The notes under the pieces were generated by a model, which worked only from the letters and a program-made list of their open reading frames with translations, had not been told where the DNA came from and made no database searches. DNA of 64,000 nt from Hymenopellis radicata (lineage: Eukaryota; Basidiomycota; Agaricomycetes; Agaricales; Physalacriaceae), in contig JADNRX010000055.1 of assembly GCA_015501595.1 (NCBI GenBank), forward strand, positions 124,001-188,000, in the 5' to 3' direction. Shown here one piece after another: positions 47,831 through 58,819 of this stretch. Made by a program: the position numbers and the translations under genes. Every line of letters starts with the position of its first letter. The stretch's first letter is position 1.

Positions 47831-48713
47831 CTCCCGAATGCTTAGTGACCTGGAAGGGCTTGGCGATGAGGTTAGGAATGTAACACTCGACCAGCCAATT
47901 GGAGTTGATGTGCAGAGGGTCAATCTTGCGAGACAAGTCTGGCAAGAGAGAGAGTGAGATAAAATCTTCATCAAGTCATTGAGAAGCTTACACGCTCGGA
48001 AAGGTATGACACCTGAAGTAACGCGAGTGGAAATGCCAGCCAAGGGAATGGTAGCGAAATGAGATCCTTGAGCGTTTTGCTGTGACGACTTGATAATTGT
48101 ATCGAGCAATCGTTGACTGGATCCTGGGTAAATTTGGCGGCAAACTATACGACATGTAAGCATGTGGCGGATGGAAAGCTCTGCAAAACTAACCTCCTTC
48201 AGATCGATCTTGAGATAGTTCAAGACGTTGGTCATGATCTGCAGCGAACATGTTCTCCAGCACAAACGTATTGTTGTCCCTAAGAAACGAGTTAGATGAT
48301 TCAAGGAGAAGAACGTGATCATACGCAGACGTCGAACTTGATGATTTGAAGCCCATATTGAAGTCCTTGTCCCACCGACATGAGTACACCTTTTTCTTCA
48401 TCCCCTTACTGCGCTCCTCCTTGCAGAACACGGAGTGTAACGCAACGTCGACTCCAGACAGTCGTACAAGGGAGGTAAACCCTATCGACTATACTGGGTC
48501 TAGATGAGCATCGTCCGGTTTCCGCTCCTCGCAGAACACGGAGTGTAAAGCAACGTCGACTCCAGACAGTCGTAAAAGGGAGGTAAACCCTATCGATACT
48601 GGGTCTAGATGAGCATGGAAAGACAAGATTGCTTTGCTTATGTCAGCGTTTGATGCCTTTCTCACGCTGTTTCCTTTGCACTGAAAGACCTTTTGGCGCG
48701 TTGCACGTCCCAT
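47831..48713 (-). CDS. Unrecognised gene with internal duplication
   Basis: From ATG 48713 the frame begins MGRATRQKVFQCKGNSVRKAS and continues ILSFHAHLDPVSIGFTSLL, then repeats AHLDPV-SIGFTSLVRLSGVDVALHSVFC because 108 bp (36 codons) are duplicated at 48418-48616. In the second repeat three extra bases create an in-frame TAG at 48489-48491. Beyond it the frame stays open (KGMKKKVYSCRWDKDFNMGF). Downstream exons with acceptable splice sites give NVLNYLKIDLKE, FAAKFTQDPVNDCSIQL and KTLKDLISLPFPWLAFPLALLQ. I do not recognise the family. Its start is 45 bp from the start of the divergent RING-like gene. It may be a recently damaged gene. Confidence 0.45.
48418..48616. repeat. 108-bp tandem duplication inside a coding frame
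   Basis: CAGAACACGGAGTGTAA and what follows up to CTGGGTCTAGATGAGCAT occur at about 48424-48510 and again at about 48532-48616, with a period of 108 bp (36 codons). The copies differ by a few substitutions and a 3-bp insertion (CGACTATAC against CGATAC) that forms the TAG. Confidence 0.88.
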
Positions 48714-48757
48714 CTTGTCACTGTCAGGTTCCTTTGTTTTGTTTTTTTCGCTCAAGC

Positions 48758-49746
48758 ATGGAACAATTAAAACTCGAATGCGACCCCGGGGATTTAGGGC
48801 ACCAAGCACGATTCGATGTACATTGGCCTTTGCTATACACTCTGCTTTTTTCTAATATGCCGAAACAGCTGGTGACAGACCGACTCGGAGACGTCGTAGG
48901 ACGAAACCTTTTCGTGAAAATCAAAAGGATGGACAAGGCGGCGCTAGCGTGGAGGGTGGAAACTAGATGCCCGGTGAGTAACTCAGTATTCGTCGTATAT
49001 TGTTCTATATTTCATGTGGTTTGGCATAGATATGCTGTGATAATGAGTTTCAGCCCGTATTTATACTTCCCTGTCCCTGTTTGGCGACACTCTATCATAT
49101 CGTGCGTATTTCCCTGTGCCCGTCTTCCTTCCCAATCTAAATCTTTGTAGGAATGCCTCCATGCTTGGTGGGACGCGCAAAAGTTGGAGCCAACCTGTAT
49201 GCAGTTTATCCTATCCCCTCATTCATACTCATTTCACTCCAACAGGTCCCACCTGCCGTGCCGCTATCATCACAGTCGTTCACCGTGGATGGGTGACCCC
49301 AAATCTAGCAGAGAAATATGCCAATAAGAAGACCAGGCACCTTAAAAAACGACTGCACCGGGAGGAACTGCAGTTAGACAACAAGCGCCAAAAGTTGATT
49401 CAAAAGATCGATGTGGAAAAAATTTGACCAGTACAAAGATATGCGCCCTCTTCCTCCAGTTATTGCTCCCACTCCCATTGCCCCCCCTGCCCAACCTAAC
49501 GCCAGGTTGGATCCTGTGCCAGCAGAGCTGCCTTCCCGTGGACGTGGACAGGCTTCGCGTGGATCTGCCCGACCTCGACCTCAACTGGTTAGGCGACGTA
49601 TCTCACCCCCCGAGGTGATAGACATCTTGTCCGACGATGAAGCTCCTTCCAGGCTAGGACGTTCTTCCACCCTACGTCGATTGGTAAGGCAAAGCCGGGG
49701 CCCCCCTGACAATGATGTTATAGACATCTCATCAGATGATGAATGA
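48758..49746 (+). CDS. RING-like protein with two SIMs, A6 frameshift
   Basis: Four exons chain in frame: 48758-48973, 49030-49101, 49151-49196 and 49246 onward. They encode an N-terminal region, then RCPICCDNEFQPVFILPCPC..YHIECLHAWWDAQKLEPTCPTC, which has RING-type zinc ligands (CxxC, C, HxxC, CxxC), although the usual Gly-His after the third ligand is replaced by LAT. A Lys-rich coiled segment follows. At 49417-49422 a run of six A puts the frame into TGA (49425-49427); with five A the frame would continue as a Pro-rich linker to two acidic SUMO-interaction motifs, EVIDILSDDE and DVIDISSDDE, ending at 49746. RING plus tandem SIMs is the layout of SUMO-targeted ubiquitin ligases. Either the homopolymer is a real lesion or an artefact. 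Confidence 0.68.
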
Positions 49747-50673
49747 GGATGAAATTTACTGTAAGCCATCTTTCCTTTACATCAAAGACTCACAGCTCAA
49801 TCCTTTCAGTAGGAAGTCAAAGGTTTGTGGGTGTAGGCGTCATAGTAATACTGCGTAAAAATTACTTTTGTGTACTTCTAGATTTTTGGATTGAAACCTT
49901 CTTCATAGCTAGGGTACAAACTCATCTCCTTTGCACCATCCCACATCGTGTCGCAGGCCATACGAGCATGTTAACGACAAAATCGTTCCTTTAACCAATC
50001 TGGCGCATTGATGGTGAACTCGACAAGTTCATTCTCGAGTGTACGTGTCATCAAAAGCAAAATCACTAGAGACATAGCGGATGCGGTGCAGCACGAAGAA
50101 GTCGTTCTCGGTGTCTACTATGATAGGCGAGCTCGTCGTCATGGACGGCGGCGACGACGACGCGTAAGGGGCAAGGCTGCTGCGTACAAAGCTGACGGAA
50201 ACGGACTGAGGGAACACGATAGTGAGGGAGGGAATCAACTCGGATACAGCGAGAGGAAAGAAAGAAGGATGTGATGAGCTGGTCAACGGCGCCGCTGATG
50301 AGGAACGGTTGGCATACACGAGAAAGCATGTCGCTGACCGTCGTCATGAAACAGTGGTTGCGCCCCGCGAGAAACCTACCGAGAAACTTCCGGCTCTCCC
50401 ACACAACGCAAATGCGTTCAAGAATGCTTGGCGTTCGCGGCTGGCGAGTCGTACTGTCGTCCGGCCTCTTGGGAATAATACGCGTCCCGCCCCTGAAAGG
50501 CAGAAGCAGAGGGACATTGGGCGACGGGAGGAAAAGCCTGATCGTGGCGCGGATGGTGGAAAGCCGCTGAATAATTGGCGTCCAGCCTCGAAGTTGCCCT
50601 CTGTAACGTTACCCCAACTGGCCTCCGATTGCCAATTCTGCGTTCAGTGTTTGACCTGAGCCCTGCCGCCAGG
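49747..50673. other. No supported gene
   Basis: Contains the 3' flank of the RING-like gene and the C2H2 gene's 3' flank. A plus-strand Arg/Glu-rich frame at 50222-50659 has no family signature. No repeat was seen. Confidence 0.45.
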
Positions 50674-51485
50674 TTAAACTGATTGCTTTACTAGCATTGG
50701 GCGTGCGTACTCACCCAAGCACCCGGTTATATGCTTTCGGGAGTGACGTGTAGCGTTGGATTTGACCGTGAAGGTCGTCTCGCAGCCAGGAATGACACAT
50801 CCGTAAGCTAGAATAAAGGTTAATAGGTGTGCACGAGTGTCACAGCAGGACAACGCACGGCGAATATTATTGTGACCATTCATATGGGTTCTGAGGCTGC
50901 CCGGCCTGTCGATATCATCAGAAAGAGATGCATGACGGCAAAGACTTGAGCATACCTAGGAAATTCGTGCTGGCAAACTTTGCATTGATACATTTTCTTT
51001 TTCTGCGAATGCTTCTTGGGTGTTGTATACGATTTTTTTGAAGACTGGCCACTTTCCAACGCGTCGTCTAGAAGAGACAGTCGATTTCCCGCGCCTTGAG
51101 TAGGCGTCCACGCGGTATTAACTGGAGGCGGGGCTTGAGGGTGCAGGTTTTTGGAATAGGGAGTTGAGATACAACTCGAAAAGAGAGGAAACAAAGTGGG
51201 AGAGAGGCGATCTCTGGTCGAATATGGATAGGCCGGATATTGCGCCTGGAGGCGATACACTGACCCCACCTCATCGACTGAAGTGGTGGTGGCAGGATAA
51301 AAGTCAGCTGGAGTGATGTAAGACCCAGATTTTGAGGATATAGTACCGCAGGATTGGGCTGTGGAAGACGCCCCAGAGCACACATAAGCTTCCAGATTGG
51401 CCACAACGCCAGCATTTGGATGATATGCATAGACTGGGGTGGGATGCATAACGGCGAGATTGCATTCGTAATCCTGCGGCGTCAT
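50674..51485 (-). CDS. C2H2 zinc-finger transcription factor
   Basis: Three exons join in frame. Exon 1 starts at ATG 51485 (MTPQDYECNLAV) after a likely leader intron ending CCTCTAG. It encodes a Ser/Thr/Pro/Tyr-rich low-complexity N-terminal region of about 165 residues, then basic KKHSQKKKM and the start of finger 1. The exon-2 donor GTGCGT inside CGCC|GTGCGT gives the conserved linker NNIRPYGC. Finger 1 is YQCKVCQHEFPRPGSLRTHMNGH (CxxC, HxxxH) and finger 2 is YGCVIPGCETTFTVKSNATRHSRKH (CxxxxC, HxxxxH), the paired-finger type common in agaricomycetes. The tail to TAA at 50674-50676 is short; a GTGAGTACG after CTTG could be a donor for another exon, so the C-terminus is uncertain. Confidence 0.85.
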
Positions 51486-51515
51486 GCTTGCCAAGTCTAG
51501 AGGGTGCCAAAACAC

Positions 51516-52309
51516 ACCGCAGACAAGTTATGATTGTCGCTGGCGTTTGAAGTGAACAAGCGGAACTTCGAAGGAGGTAGAGACTTACAGATTTTCAAGA
51601 TTGATTGTGTGGATCCCCACAACGGCTTGGCAGGAGACTGTTACGGTGAAAGCAAGCAAATAAACTTTGGACCCCGGCAAGATCGAGTAGTGAGATACTT
51701 TCCTCTTGGGTATGTTGAAATCAGCCAGTTTGGTTCTTGATTATGATGCCACTCGCTAAGGACGAAAAGAAGGTTAATATGAAACGATAAAAATGTTGAG
51801 CTCAAGCTGTGACCAGCAGGACTGCCATTACTTTAATTTCCATGGACCTGATCCCAGAGGTGGCGCCGTCGTAGCATAATCTGAACAACCGGGTCCTACG
51901 CTTCAGTCCCTGAATTCCAGAATCCAGCCGACGTTCAGCAGACCGGTGGCATCTAGTTGGGGCAAACAACCAACATCAGGGCTGATAGCAGTTCGTAGAT
52001 TTGGTGCAGGGCCTACCCCAGTTTACGATGGCGCCGGCGGTTCCATCGCTATAACGTGATGCTAGTAGCCAGCCCCCTATAGATCCTTTAGTTTTGCGTT
52101 GTACTAGCCGGCTGCTCCCACGACGATATTAGGCGTACGTGAGAGAGCCAGATTACACCTTGTTCGTTCAAGCAGTAAAGGATACAGGAAGCAGGTGATG
52201 TTACACGTTCCCATTGTCTACCGCTTCAGTTAATGGCAGGTTCAAGGTGCATCACGTTTATGACAGTAGATGTATACTCAAAAGCTACTTATACAACATT
52301 TCAATATTG
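51516..52309. other. No supported gene
   Basis: Upstream flank of the C2H2 gene and downstream flank of the nuclease gene. Only short frames without recognisable motifs. Confidence 0.45.
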
Positions 52310-52681
52310 CTATTCACTATCCGAAATGTCCATTGCCTCCTCATCGTCCGAAATGTCAATAACCTCAATAACGCCACCAGACCGCTCCCGATTGTTGTTG
52401 GAAACAGTGGTAGCACCGTCATTACCACGCTCCCACTCATCATCGGAGATGTCGATTACCTCAATGCTACCTCCTCGCTGTTTCCCAGCACATGAGTTTT
52501 CCAGCAGCTCAATATCACCATTATCCTGGTCCCACTCATCGTCGGAGATGTCGATTACCTCGATGATACCTCCTTGCTGTTTCCCAGCACATGAGTTTTC
52601 CAGCAGCTCAATCTCACCATTATCCTGGTCCCGCTCATCGTCTGACACGTCAATCACCTCGACTGCACTGCTTCTCCGCAC
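52310..52681 (-). repeat. Four-unit SIM-encoding repeat
   Basis: Coding repeat giving VEVIDVSDDE, IEVIDISDDE, IEVIDISDDE and IEVIDISDDE, with the spacer QDNG(E/D)IELLENSCAGKQ conserved between units 1-3. The hydrophobic-core-plus-acid pattern is that of SUMO-interaction motifs. A fifth, weaker copy (DVEVMEVSG) lies just upstream at about 52720. Confidence 0.8.
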
Positions 52682-52880
52682 TTGCGTGAGCCGCGCCCAT
52701 TGCCTGAAACCTCCATCACCTCAACGTCACTCATACCGTTATCCACTTCCTCCTCGGCCTCATTCTCATCACCTTCACTTTGGTCGTCATCCTCATCGGA
52801 TCCATCCTCGGAGTCACCATCCATATCCGCCTGGTCATCGCCACTGTCCTCATGCTCGTCGGTGTTATCTGAATCGTCTC

Positions 52881-52913
<33 letters not shown>

Positions 52914-54618
52914 TACCGTCTCCATTGTTGTCCACCCGACGTTGCCGATGTCTAGCGCGTACTATGCCCATAGTTAGCACCTGCAATAGAATATAGAGAA
53001 TGTGCTTACCAAGAGGTTGTGTCGAAGTAAGCAGAATTGGGAGTACACACTCGTATGTCGTAGAGATGTGATTCCCGCCTGCCATCCGGGCAGGTAACAT
53101 ATGAGAGACAAGAGGAGCGGGAACGTTGACAGTGTACTGTCGATGGGTTGCAGATGAAAGACACAGAAAGGGAGTGATGTGGGTGACTCGACTCTTTCGA
53201 AGGGTGAGTTGTGCAACCGTGAATGTTCTGCTGGCTGCCGGATCGGATAGCTGCTTGTTGACGGTAACGAAATCATCGGAAATGTACTGTTTGGAATGAG
53301 AAGAGATGAAGATTTGTGCAGAGATAGTCTTACCTTGCCCAACTGAAGAGCCTTAAAATAATAACCTGGAACGATGTCGTCGTGAAGTAGCTTGACCTTC
53401 GCTTTGATTGTTGGATGAACATAACGTGCATAGATATCCATTACGGTGCTAAGATCTGGGGCGCGGGGAACAAAGTTGGTATCCGTGAGGCTTTCCGTGA
53501 TGATGGGAGCAGCGTATAGCTTGACGACTGTATAGTTCGGAAAAGTTGCAGGGACGGTCTTGGCTAGGCCGGGGCAACGCGATGGTAGCATGCCGGAGGC
53601 GTTCGTCGTGAGTTCACGCGCCAGATCAATGCGCCATGCTTGACAAAAGACAGCGAAATCCGCGGGAGACAATTTGTGAAACGCTTCACGGAGCTTCTCC
53701 CCAAGAGAAGTACGAGCAAGACCAGCAGCAATCGCCCCGCCACATCCCTTTAATCCAGTCTACAAGATACTTGTTGATAACTCGCAAAGTAATATGCAAT
53801 CTACTTACTTGATCGTAGTCGCCACCGACGAGTAGCGCGAAAAGTAGAAGGCCACCGGGAGACATTCCAAGTTCCTCCATGATGCGGTTCCGAGCGTATA
53901 TCGTTAGCGAAGGTAACTCTTCTTTAAGGTCGAGACTGACAGGCAATTAGAAATGTCATTTTGCACAGAATGAGAGGCTTACTTGCGGGCCAAGATGCAC
54001 GTTCCGAAAATGACAGCGTCGCCGTCGTCGGTGATGACAAGGTCAATGAGCTTGCGATAGTTAAGGGCCGCCAACTCGGCCTCAGCCTCGCCGCGAGCCT
54101 GTAGAATGTGAGCCATGTAAACTAATCATATTGCTGAATCCCTTACATCAAGATGATAGAAACCGAAAGCAATCAATTAACTCCTTGAATATTCCGATAA
54201 GCCACCCGGAGAGTGGACGACCCTCTTGCCTCGCTTGAGCTTCGGTCGTTCTGGTCCATCGAAGACGAAGAGCGGCACGATCGCGAAATTAAGCAGTTTC
54301 GCAAGCGGCGAAGAAGCTCCTTTACTTCGGCATTCGAGCCCTTATGAACGTGGTGCATGTTTTGACCATGGAGGATGCGTTGAATCCACAAGCTGAATAA
54401 TGTCAGAACCAGAAATACAAGCACTAACGGACATACCACGCATCAATGCCAACGAGAATGTACCCCTTTTCTCGACGCTGAGCCATAAACCCCTCCATTG
54501 CCGAAACCTCGTGGAGGGACACAACTCGAGCAATTTGCTTAATATGCTATCCAGGAACATCAACATTGCAACCAGGATTAGTAGTGTAACTCACATCGTA
54601 CAGTCCAGGAATACCCAT
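52310..54618 (-). pseudogene. Yen1/GEN1-like XPG nuclease with SIM array, frameshifted
   Basis: Related to the Rad2/XPG-family Holliday-junction resolvases of fungi. From ATG 54618: MGIPGLYD, an intron, then VVSLHEVSAMEGFMAQRREKGYILVGIDA (first metal-binding Asp), an intron, LWIQRILHGQ..VKELLRRL. A one-base deletion near 54290 shifts to VPLFVFDGPERPKLKRGKRV, with further shifts before an intron. Next come ARGEAEAELAAL and VITDDGDAVIFG (acidic active-site residues), ARNRIMEELGMSPGGLLLFALLVGGDYD and SPADFAVFCQAWRIDLA. The C-terminus has an Asp/Glu-rich region (52950-52700) and, in a shifted frame, four repeats of IEVIDISDDE-type motif spaced about 30-40 residues apart (52681-52310). The lesions argue for a pseudogene, though the SIM array itself is one open frame. 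Confidence 0.8.
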
Positions 54619-55254
54619 GATGGCGAGAGCAGAGAGTCTTAGAAGGGTCTTAGATTCCAGCGGGTTTTCCCTGCACGTCTTTTCCGGCGCCTCCGCTACA
54701 AGTACGGAGTGTTGGCGTTTCCATTGGCAGTCGCGCGTGTAAGGCTGAGGCGACTTGTACCATGCTTCTTGCCACTATAATATTGCATATGTACTTATGC
54801 TCCAAGCGACGAAAAGTGATTTACATGTAATTAAGCAGTAGAAGTTTTTGTTTTCTTCGGTGCCGACGCATCCGCATGCGTTTTTCGCGTTTTTTTCTCC
54901 CTTTTTTTGGGGTAACGGGTACGGCGGTGGTAACAAGATCTGTTCGGTCGTGAAGGCTTGAGTGGGGACATTTTGTCGGGAGGACGTCGACAGCAGACAG
55001 GTCTGCAACGATAGTAAGCTCAGAATTGAAACAAAGGCAGAGTCGGTCTGAGACAAGGTGAATCTGAGATTACGCACCAGAGGATACGAACAACGATGAG
55101 AGAGGCATCGTTGCCGGACTCGAGCACGTCGAAGACGATCCGACAGTAACCTGAATGTAAGTATCGAGGAGAAGGAGGACACAACCTCGGTGCGAGGAAC
55201 ATAACTGAAAACAATTAGACAACAGCAGATAGGATACAACGATTACGCTTACCA
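54619..55254. other. No supported gene
   Basis: Between the nuclease start and the FAS2 fragment. A T-rich run lies near 54885-54910. No frame is recognisable. Confidence 0.45.
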
Positions 55255-55745
55255 TCCTTGTAAACAGGAGGCTGGTTGATGAACTCGCGAGTGTTCTCGA
55301 CTGCGATCCAAACTCCTTCGCCAACCTGTAGTTCTCACCCTTGGTAGGATCGCAGCGGCTGATGTCGTACTGCAAAACCTCAAGCAGGTCGGGGTCGGCG
55401 CGGTTGAGGATGGCGGTAATCTGGCGGTCGGCAGTACTCCAACGACTATGGATGATATCGTAGATGAGTAGGCAATTCTGGCGGGCCCAATTCCACGAAG
55501 AATCGAAGTGGCATGCCTTGATGGCGTTGAATGTAGGCTGGATACCGTCCATGTACGTGTCTCCATGCTCTTTGGCGATGCTGTTCAATCGTGCTTGCAA
55601 CGCCAACAAGCTGACCTTCTTGTCGTCGAAAGCAATCTCTCCAGCACGACAATCGCGTTTCAGGTAACGCATGTACAGCTCGATATGCTGAGCAGCGAAC
55701 TCTCGTTGCTCGGCTTGGAACTTTGTCGTGATCGGTCTGTCCTGG
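55255..55745 (-). pseudogene. Fatty-acid synthase alpha (FAS2) fragment
   Basis: A piece of the giant fungal type I fatty-acid synthase alpha subunit. One frame reads RPITTKFQAEQREFAAQHIELYMRYL, RLNSIAKEHGDTYMDGIQPTFNAIKACHFDSSWNWARQNCLLIYDII, LNRADPDLLEVLQYDISRCDPTKGENYRLAKEFG. A one-base shift then gives IAVENTREFINQPPVYKD up to a GTAAGC donor. The surrounding 5-6 kb of a real FAS2 gene is absent. Retention of the splice donor points to DNA-level copying rather than retroposition. Confidence 0.85.
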
Positions 55746-56109
55746 TGTCCATGTCCTCGCACGCGGTGTCCGTCTCGCCGGTGACCGGTCATGTTTGCTG
55801 ATGCCGTCCTCCGCGCTCTCGCCGCCATTGGCAGCACTACCTCCAGCCGAGCAGAGACTACGGCGTACCTGGTCCTCGCTATCGTCCGAGTCCTGACTGT
55901 GAATAGACATCGTCCGCATGGGCTATAGTTGTCGACGTCGTCCAGGTATTCACTGTAGTCATCGTCCTATTTAAAGAGAGACTGCAGAATAGGGCATGAG
56001 CATACCTTGTCGATCAGTGCTGTAGTTACGGACAGCAGCGGATGGTGTGACGGTAGGTACATGGCGGTGGTGGCTGTGTAAATGCTGTGTCCGTTCTTTC
56101 CCGTTACCA

Positions 56110-57637
56110 CCATGGCTTTGGCTCCCAAGCCTTCCGTCAACACCCTCTTCTGGGATGACAGGCTTTTCGATAACCCAGAATTCCTCGACTTTTATCGGCG
56201 ACTGCATCACACTCCCCTTGAACTCTTCAATTCGATTTACCACTTCACGTGGGATGCACTTGATGAATTCAAGCGCTCCAAGGTTTACGACAACGGAAGA
56301 TATTCCGCACTTCTCTACTCGTGCATGCGCAGATTATACCAACCACGTATCGCGAAAGGCCTTGCTGCCGATCAGGTATGACTGTTTGGAGGATAGAGGT
56401 CACCATATCTAACTGCTCACTCCTTATAGGTCGCTGCCTTCATGGAAGATGTAGACAAGGCATCCACAATATACGCTTTGGAGTTTATGCCTTCTAGGGC
56501 CACAGACAGCCTTGGTACCGCCATCAAGGTTTGCAGCCGTTCACAGCGTTGTCTTTCAAAACCTGAACTTCTGACAGTCGCCTGTCGCCACCATCGCTGA
56601 CGAGGCAGACCCTCCGCTTTCACGCTACAAGCCCTCGACGCGTATATACACCTTTGGAAACATCGTCCAGCTGGATGTTGATCTCGCGTTACTTTCGGAC
56701 TTGTCCATCGCTCGTCCGATCCGTGACATGCGCCTGCTGGATTTGACCCTGAGGTGCTCGCCTGAAATGGCACTCAAATCATTCCGCTACTTGTATCATT
56801 CAATCCTAAAGAGTCTATTCTTCGCAAACTGCGCCTGATGACGGTCCCAAATGTGTACCAAGCCTATGGTGTGAGCAAGTAGATCCTGCTTTTTCTTCTT
56901 TTGCTCAAGTATTCTCAGCATCATCCTTCTGATATCTATTGGGACCACCCACTTTTTCGGCGCACCGTGCGCGATTTTGCGGCTCTGCGCGTCTTCGCCT
57001 TGAGTCATCCGGCGTACATTGTGCCAATTCGGAACCCCTGCTGGAGCAATGAGGATGATGAGGACGGTGAAAACTCCGACACTGAGGGCTACGATGAGCC
57101 GGGCGAAGGTACAAGCGAGGCTGAGGCTGATGAGGAGAGTGTGGGGAAGTCAGCAGAAATGATAAGTTTAACAGCGAGGACGAAGATCTCTTCGAAGAGA
57201 GACAGTGCTTCCGCCACCTACAAGAAGCGCGGTACGGCTGGTATAGAAGGAATCGTGTGCTGGTGGATGCAGACTGGGAAAAGGAAGAGATCCTCTTCAT
57301 TGAGGATTTGGCTTCACCTACCCTCACCACTGTCTTTCTTGTATTTGCCTATGATGAAGCGACCCAAGTTCAGGGCGACTTCAGCCTGGACAACGAGTAC
57401 GGTTCCATCACAGACGGACGGTTTTCTTGTTTCACTCGCGGGGAACATGGGCAATGGACGCGTCGGAGGAACACATTCATGGACGGTGGTGGCTTCTCTC
57501 GTAGGCCATTGCGTCTGCGAGAAGATAGAGTAGATCTCACCCTCTCTGGAATGCGGTTTTCGGAGGACTGCTGGGGATTGTTTACACATCGAACGGTAGC
57601 TTTATCTGAACAAGAGTACGCCGCATTATTACTATAG
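56110..57637 (+). CDS. Unrecognised gene, probably damaged
   Basis: Starts with ATGGCTTTGGCTCCCAAG at 56110 (MALAPKPSVNTLFWDDRLFDNPEF), and the first block ends at GCCGATCAG before a donor. Later plus-strand blocks in changing frames include VAAFMEDVDKAST, RIYTFGNIVQLDVDLALLSDLSIARPIRDMRLLDLTL, SILRKLRLMTVPNVYQAYG, and YYWDHP-like then RTVRDFAALRVFALSHPAYIVPIRNP with an acidic stretch. The last block (57150-57637) stays open through ILFIEDLASPTLTTVFLVFAYDEATQ and LSGMRFSEDCWGLFTHRTVALSEQEYAALL before a TAG. The blocks look conserved rather than random, but I know no family. At least two frame changes are not explained by introns I can see. Confidence 0.4.
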
Positions 57638-58260
57638 ATGAATTTTAGTAGCACCATACTAGAGGAACGTGATGGACATTGTTGGAATCTTGAAGCTTGA
57701 GTGGCGGCTTCAGCTGCGATGCATCGCCAACGTGCCAGACGCCATTGATTGGAACAGGTATCCTGTGGCTACGGCATTTTTATGTGTACGCGGATCAAAG
57801 AGAAAGACTGATGTCGGAATCAGGATGAACATTGTCAGAACAAGAAGTTGATCGAGCTTTCGTTGTCACCTCGACTTACGACTGCGCTTCTCAAACCATC
57901 GTCATTCATGCCCTCTGCAGCTACCACCGAGCTCCACAAAGACCAGGATCTGCTCAATCCCTTAAAAGATGGCGGAAATCAGGAGTTGAGGGTTGCGTCT
58001 GCTGGGGCGGATTCGGAATCAGTGACGGCTCTCCGCGTAAAGACTGAGGCTGACTACAAAGCGTGAGTTCCTGCTACCTAGTCGACTGTGCAAGCAGTTA
58101 TCAACCTCTAGAAAGGCTTACAAAAAAGTTCCACGAGTTCTGTGAGAGCCACGCAGGCGGTCAGCGTTAGGCTTCACATGTTGTCTATGTATTGGAGAGC
58201 CCTCTCGCGCGAACTCCCTCCCAATTACATTAAGTACTACCCCGTCGCACCCGTCGCACA
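57638..58260. other. No supported gene; possible N-terminal exon
   Basis: A plus-strand frame at 57848-58066 (ending SVTALRVKTEADYKA before GTGAGTTCC) could be the 5' end of another gene fragment. It is not recognisable. Confidence 0.35.
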
Positions 58261-58261
58261 T

Positions 58262-58530
58262 CCAGTACAGCATTGCCGACAATAACACAAGGCCACTATC
58301 AAGAACGTCACATGAGCGAGGAGATGCAGCAGGAGAGCGTCGACATCGCGTCCGTGGCACCAGGGAAATTCAACTTCGAGAAGGAGCACGGGCCTACATG
58401 GCATGTCGTCGTGGGCAAGAGCTTTGGGAGCTAAGTGACACATGGTGCGTCTGCCTGTCGTGGGCTGCTCTCAGCGCTGACACGGCCCCAGGCCTGCAGA
58501 AACAAAACACTTCATCTACTGACTCCCGTG
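58262..58530 (+). pseudogene. Dynein light chain (LC8-type) fragment
   Basis: Recognisable LC8 sequence. ATIKNV is shifted by one base from [25 protein letters not shown], which is followed by [14 protein letters not shown], an in-frame TAA (58433-58435) where the family has Tyr, then VTH. An intron-like GTGCGTCTG..CCCCAG leads to ETKHFIY and a stop. The internal AYIKKEFDxxY segment is missing. Nonsense, frameshift and deletion make it a clear pseudogene. The intron shows it is not a retrocopy. Confidence 0.87.
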
Positions 58531-58819
58531 CACCGACGTGATGTCTACAATCCAACTGAGTCCGATGACTCTCCCATCTCCGCTTGCGAGGGTCATTTTT
58601 GGGGCAGGAGGTGTTGTTCGTGGGTGTCAAGTGGATGTTGTCTCTTGCCGAGGTGGGTTGTGTCGTGTTAGACGAGGCCGTGGTGTCCTGCCGGGAACCC
58701 ATACCTTGCGCAATTTCACTCTTCCCAATCCTTCATCACTCTCCAATTCGTACTCTACGTTCGAGCAGACATACAGCAGCCATTGCCGCAGTTCTCAACA
58801 TCGTCCGAGCCGCCACCAT

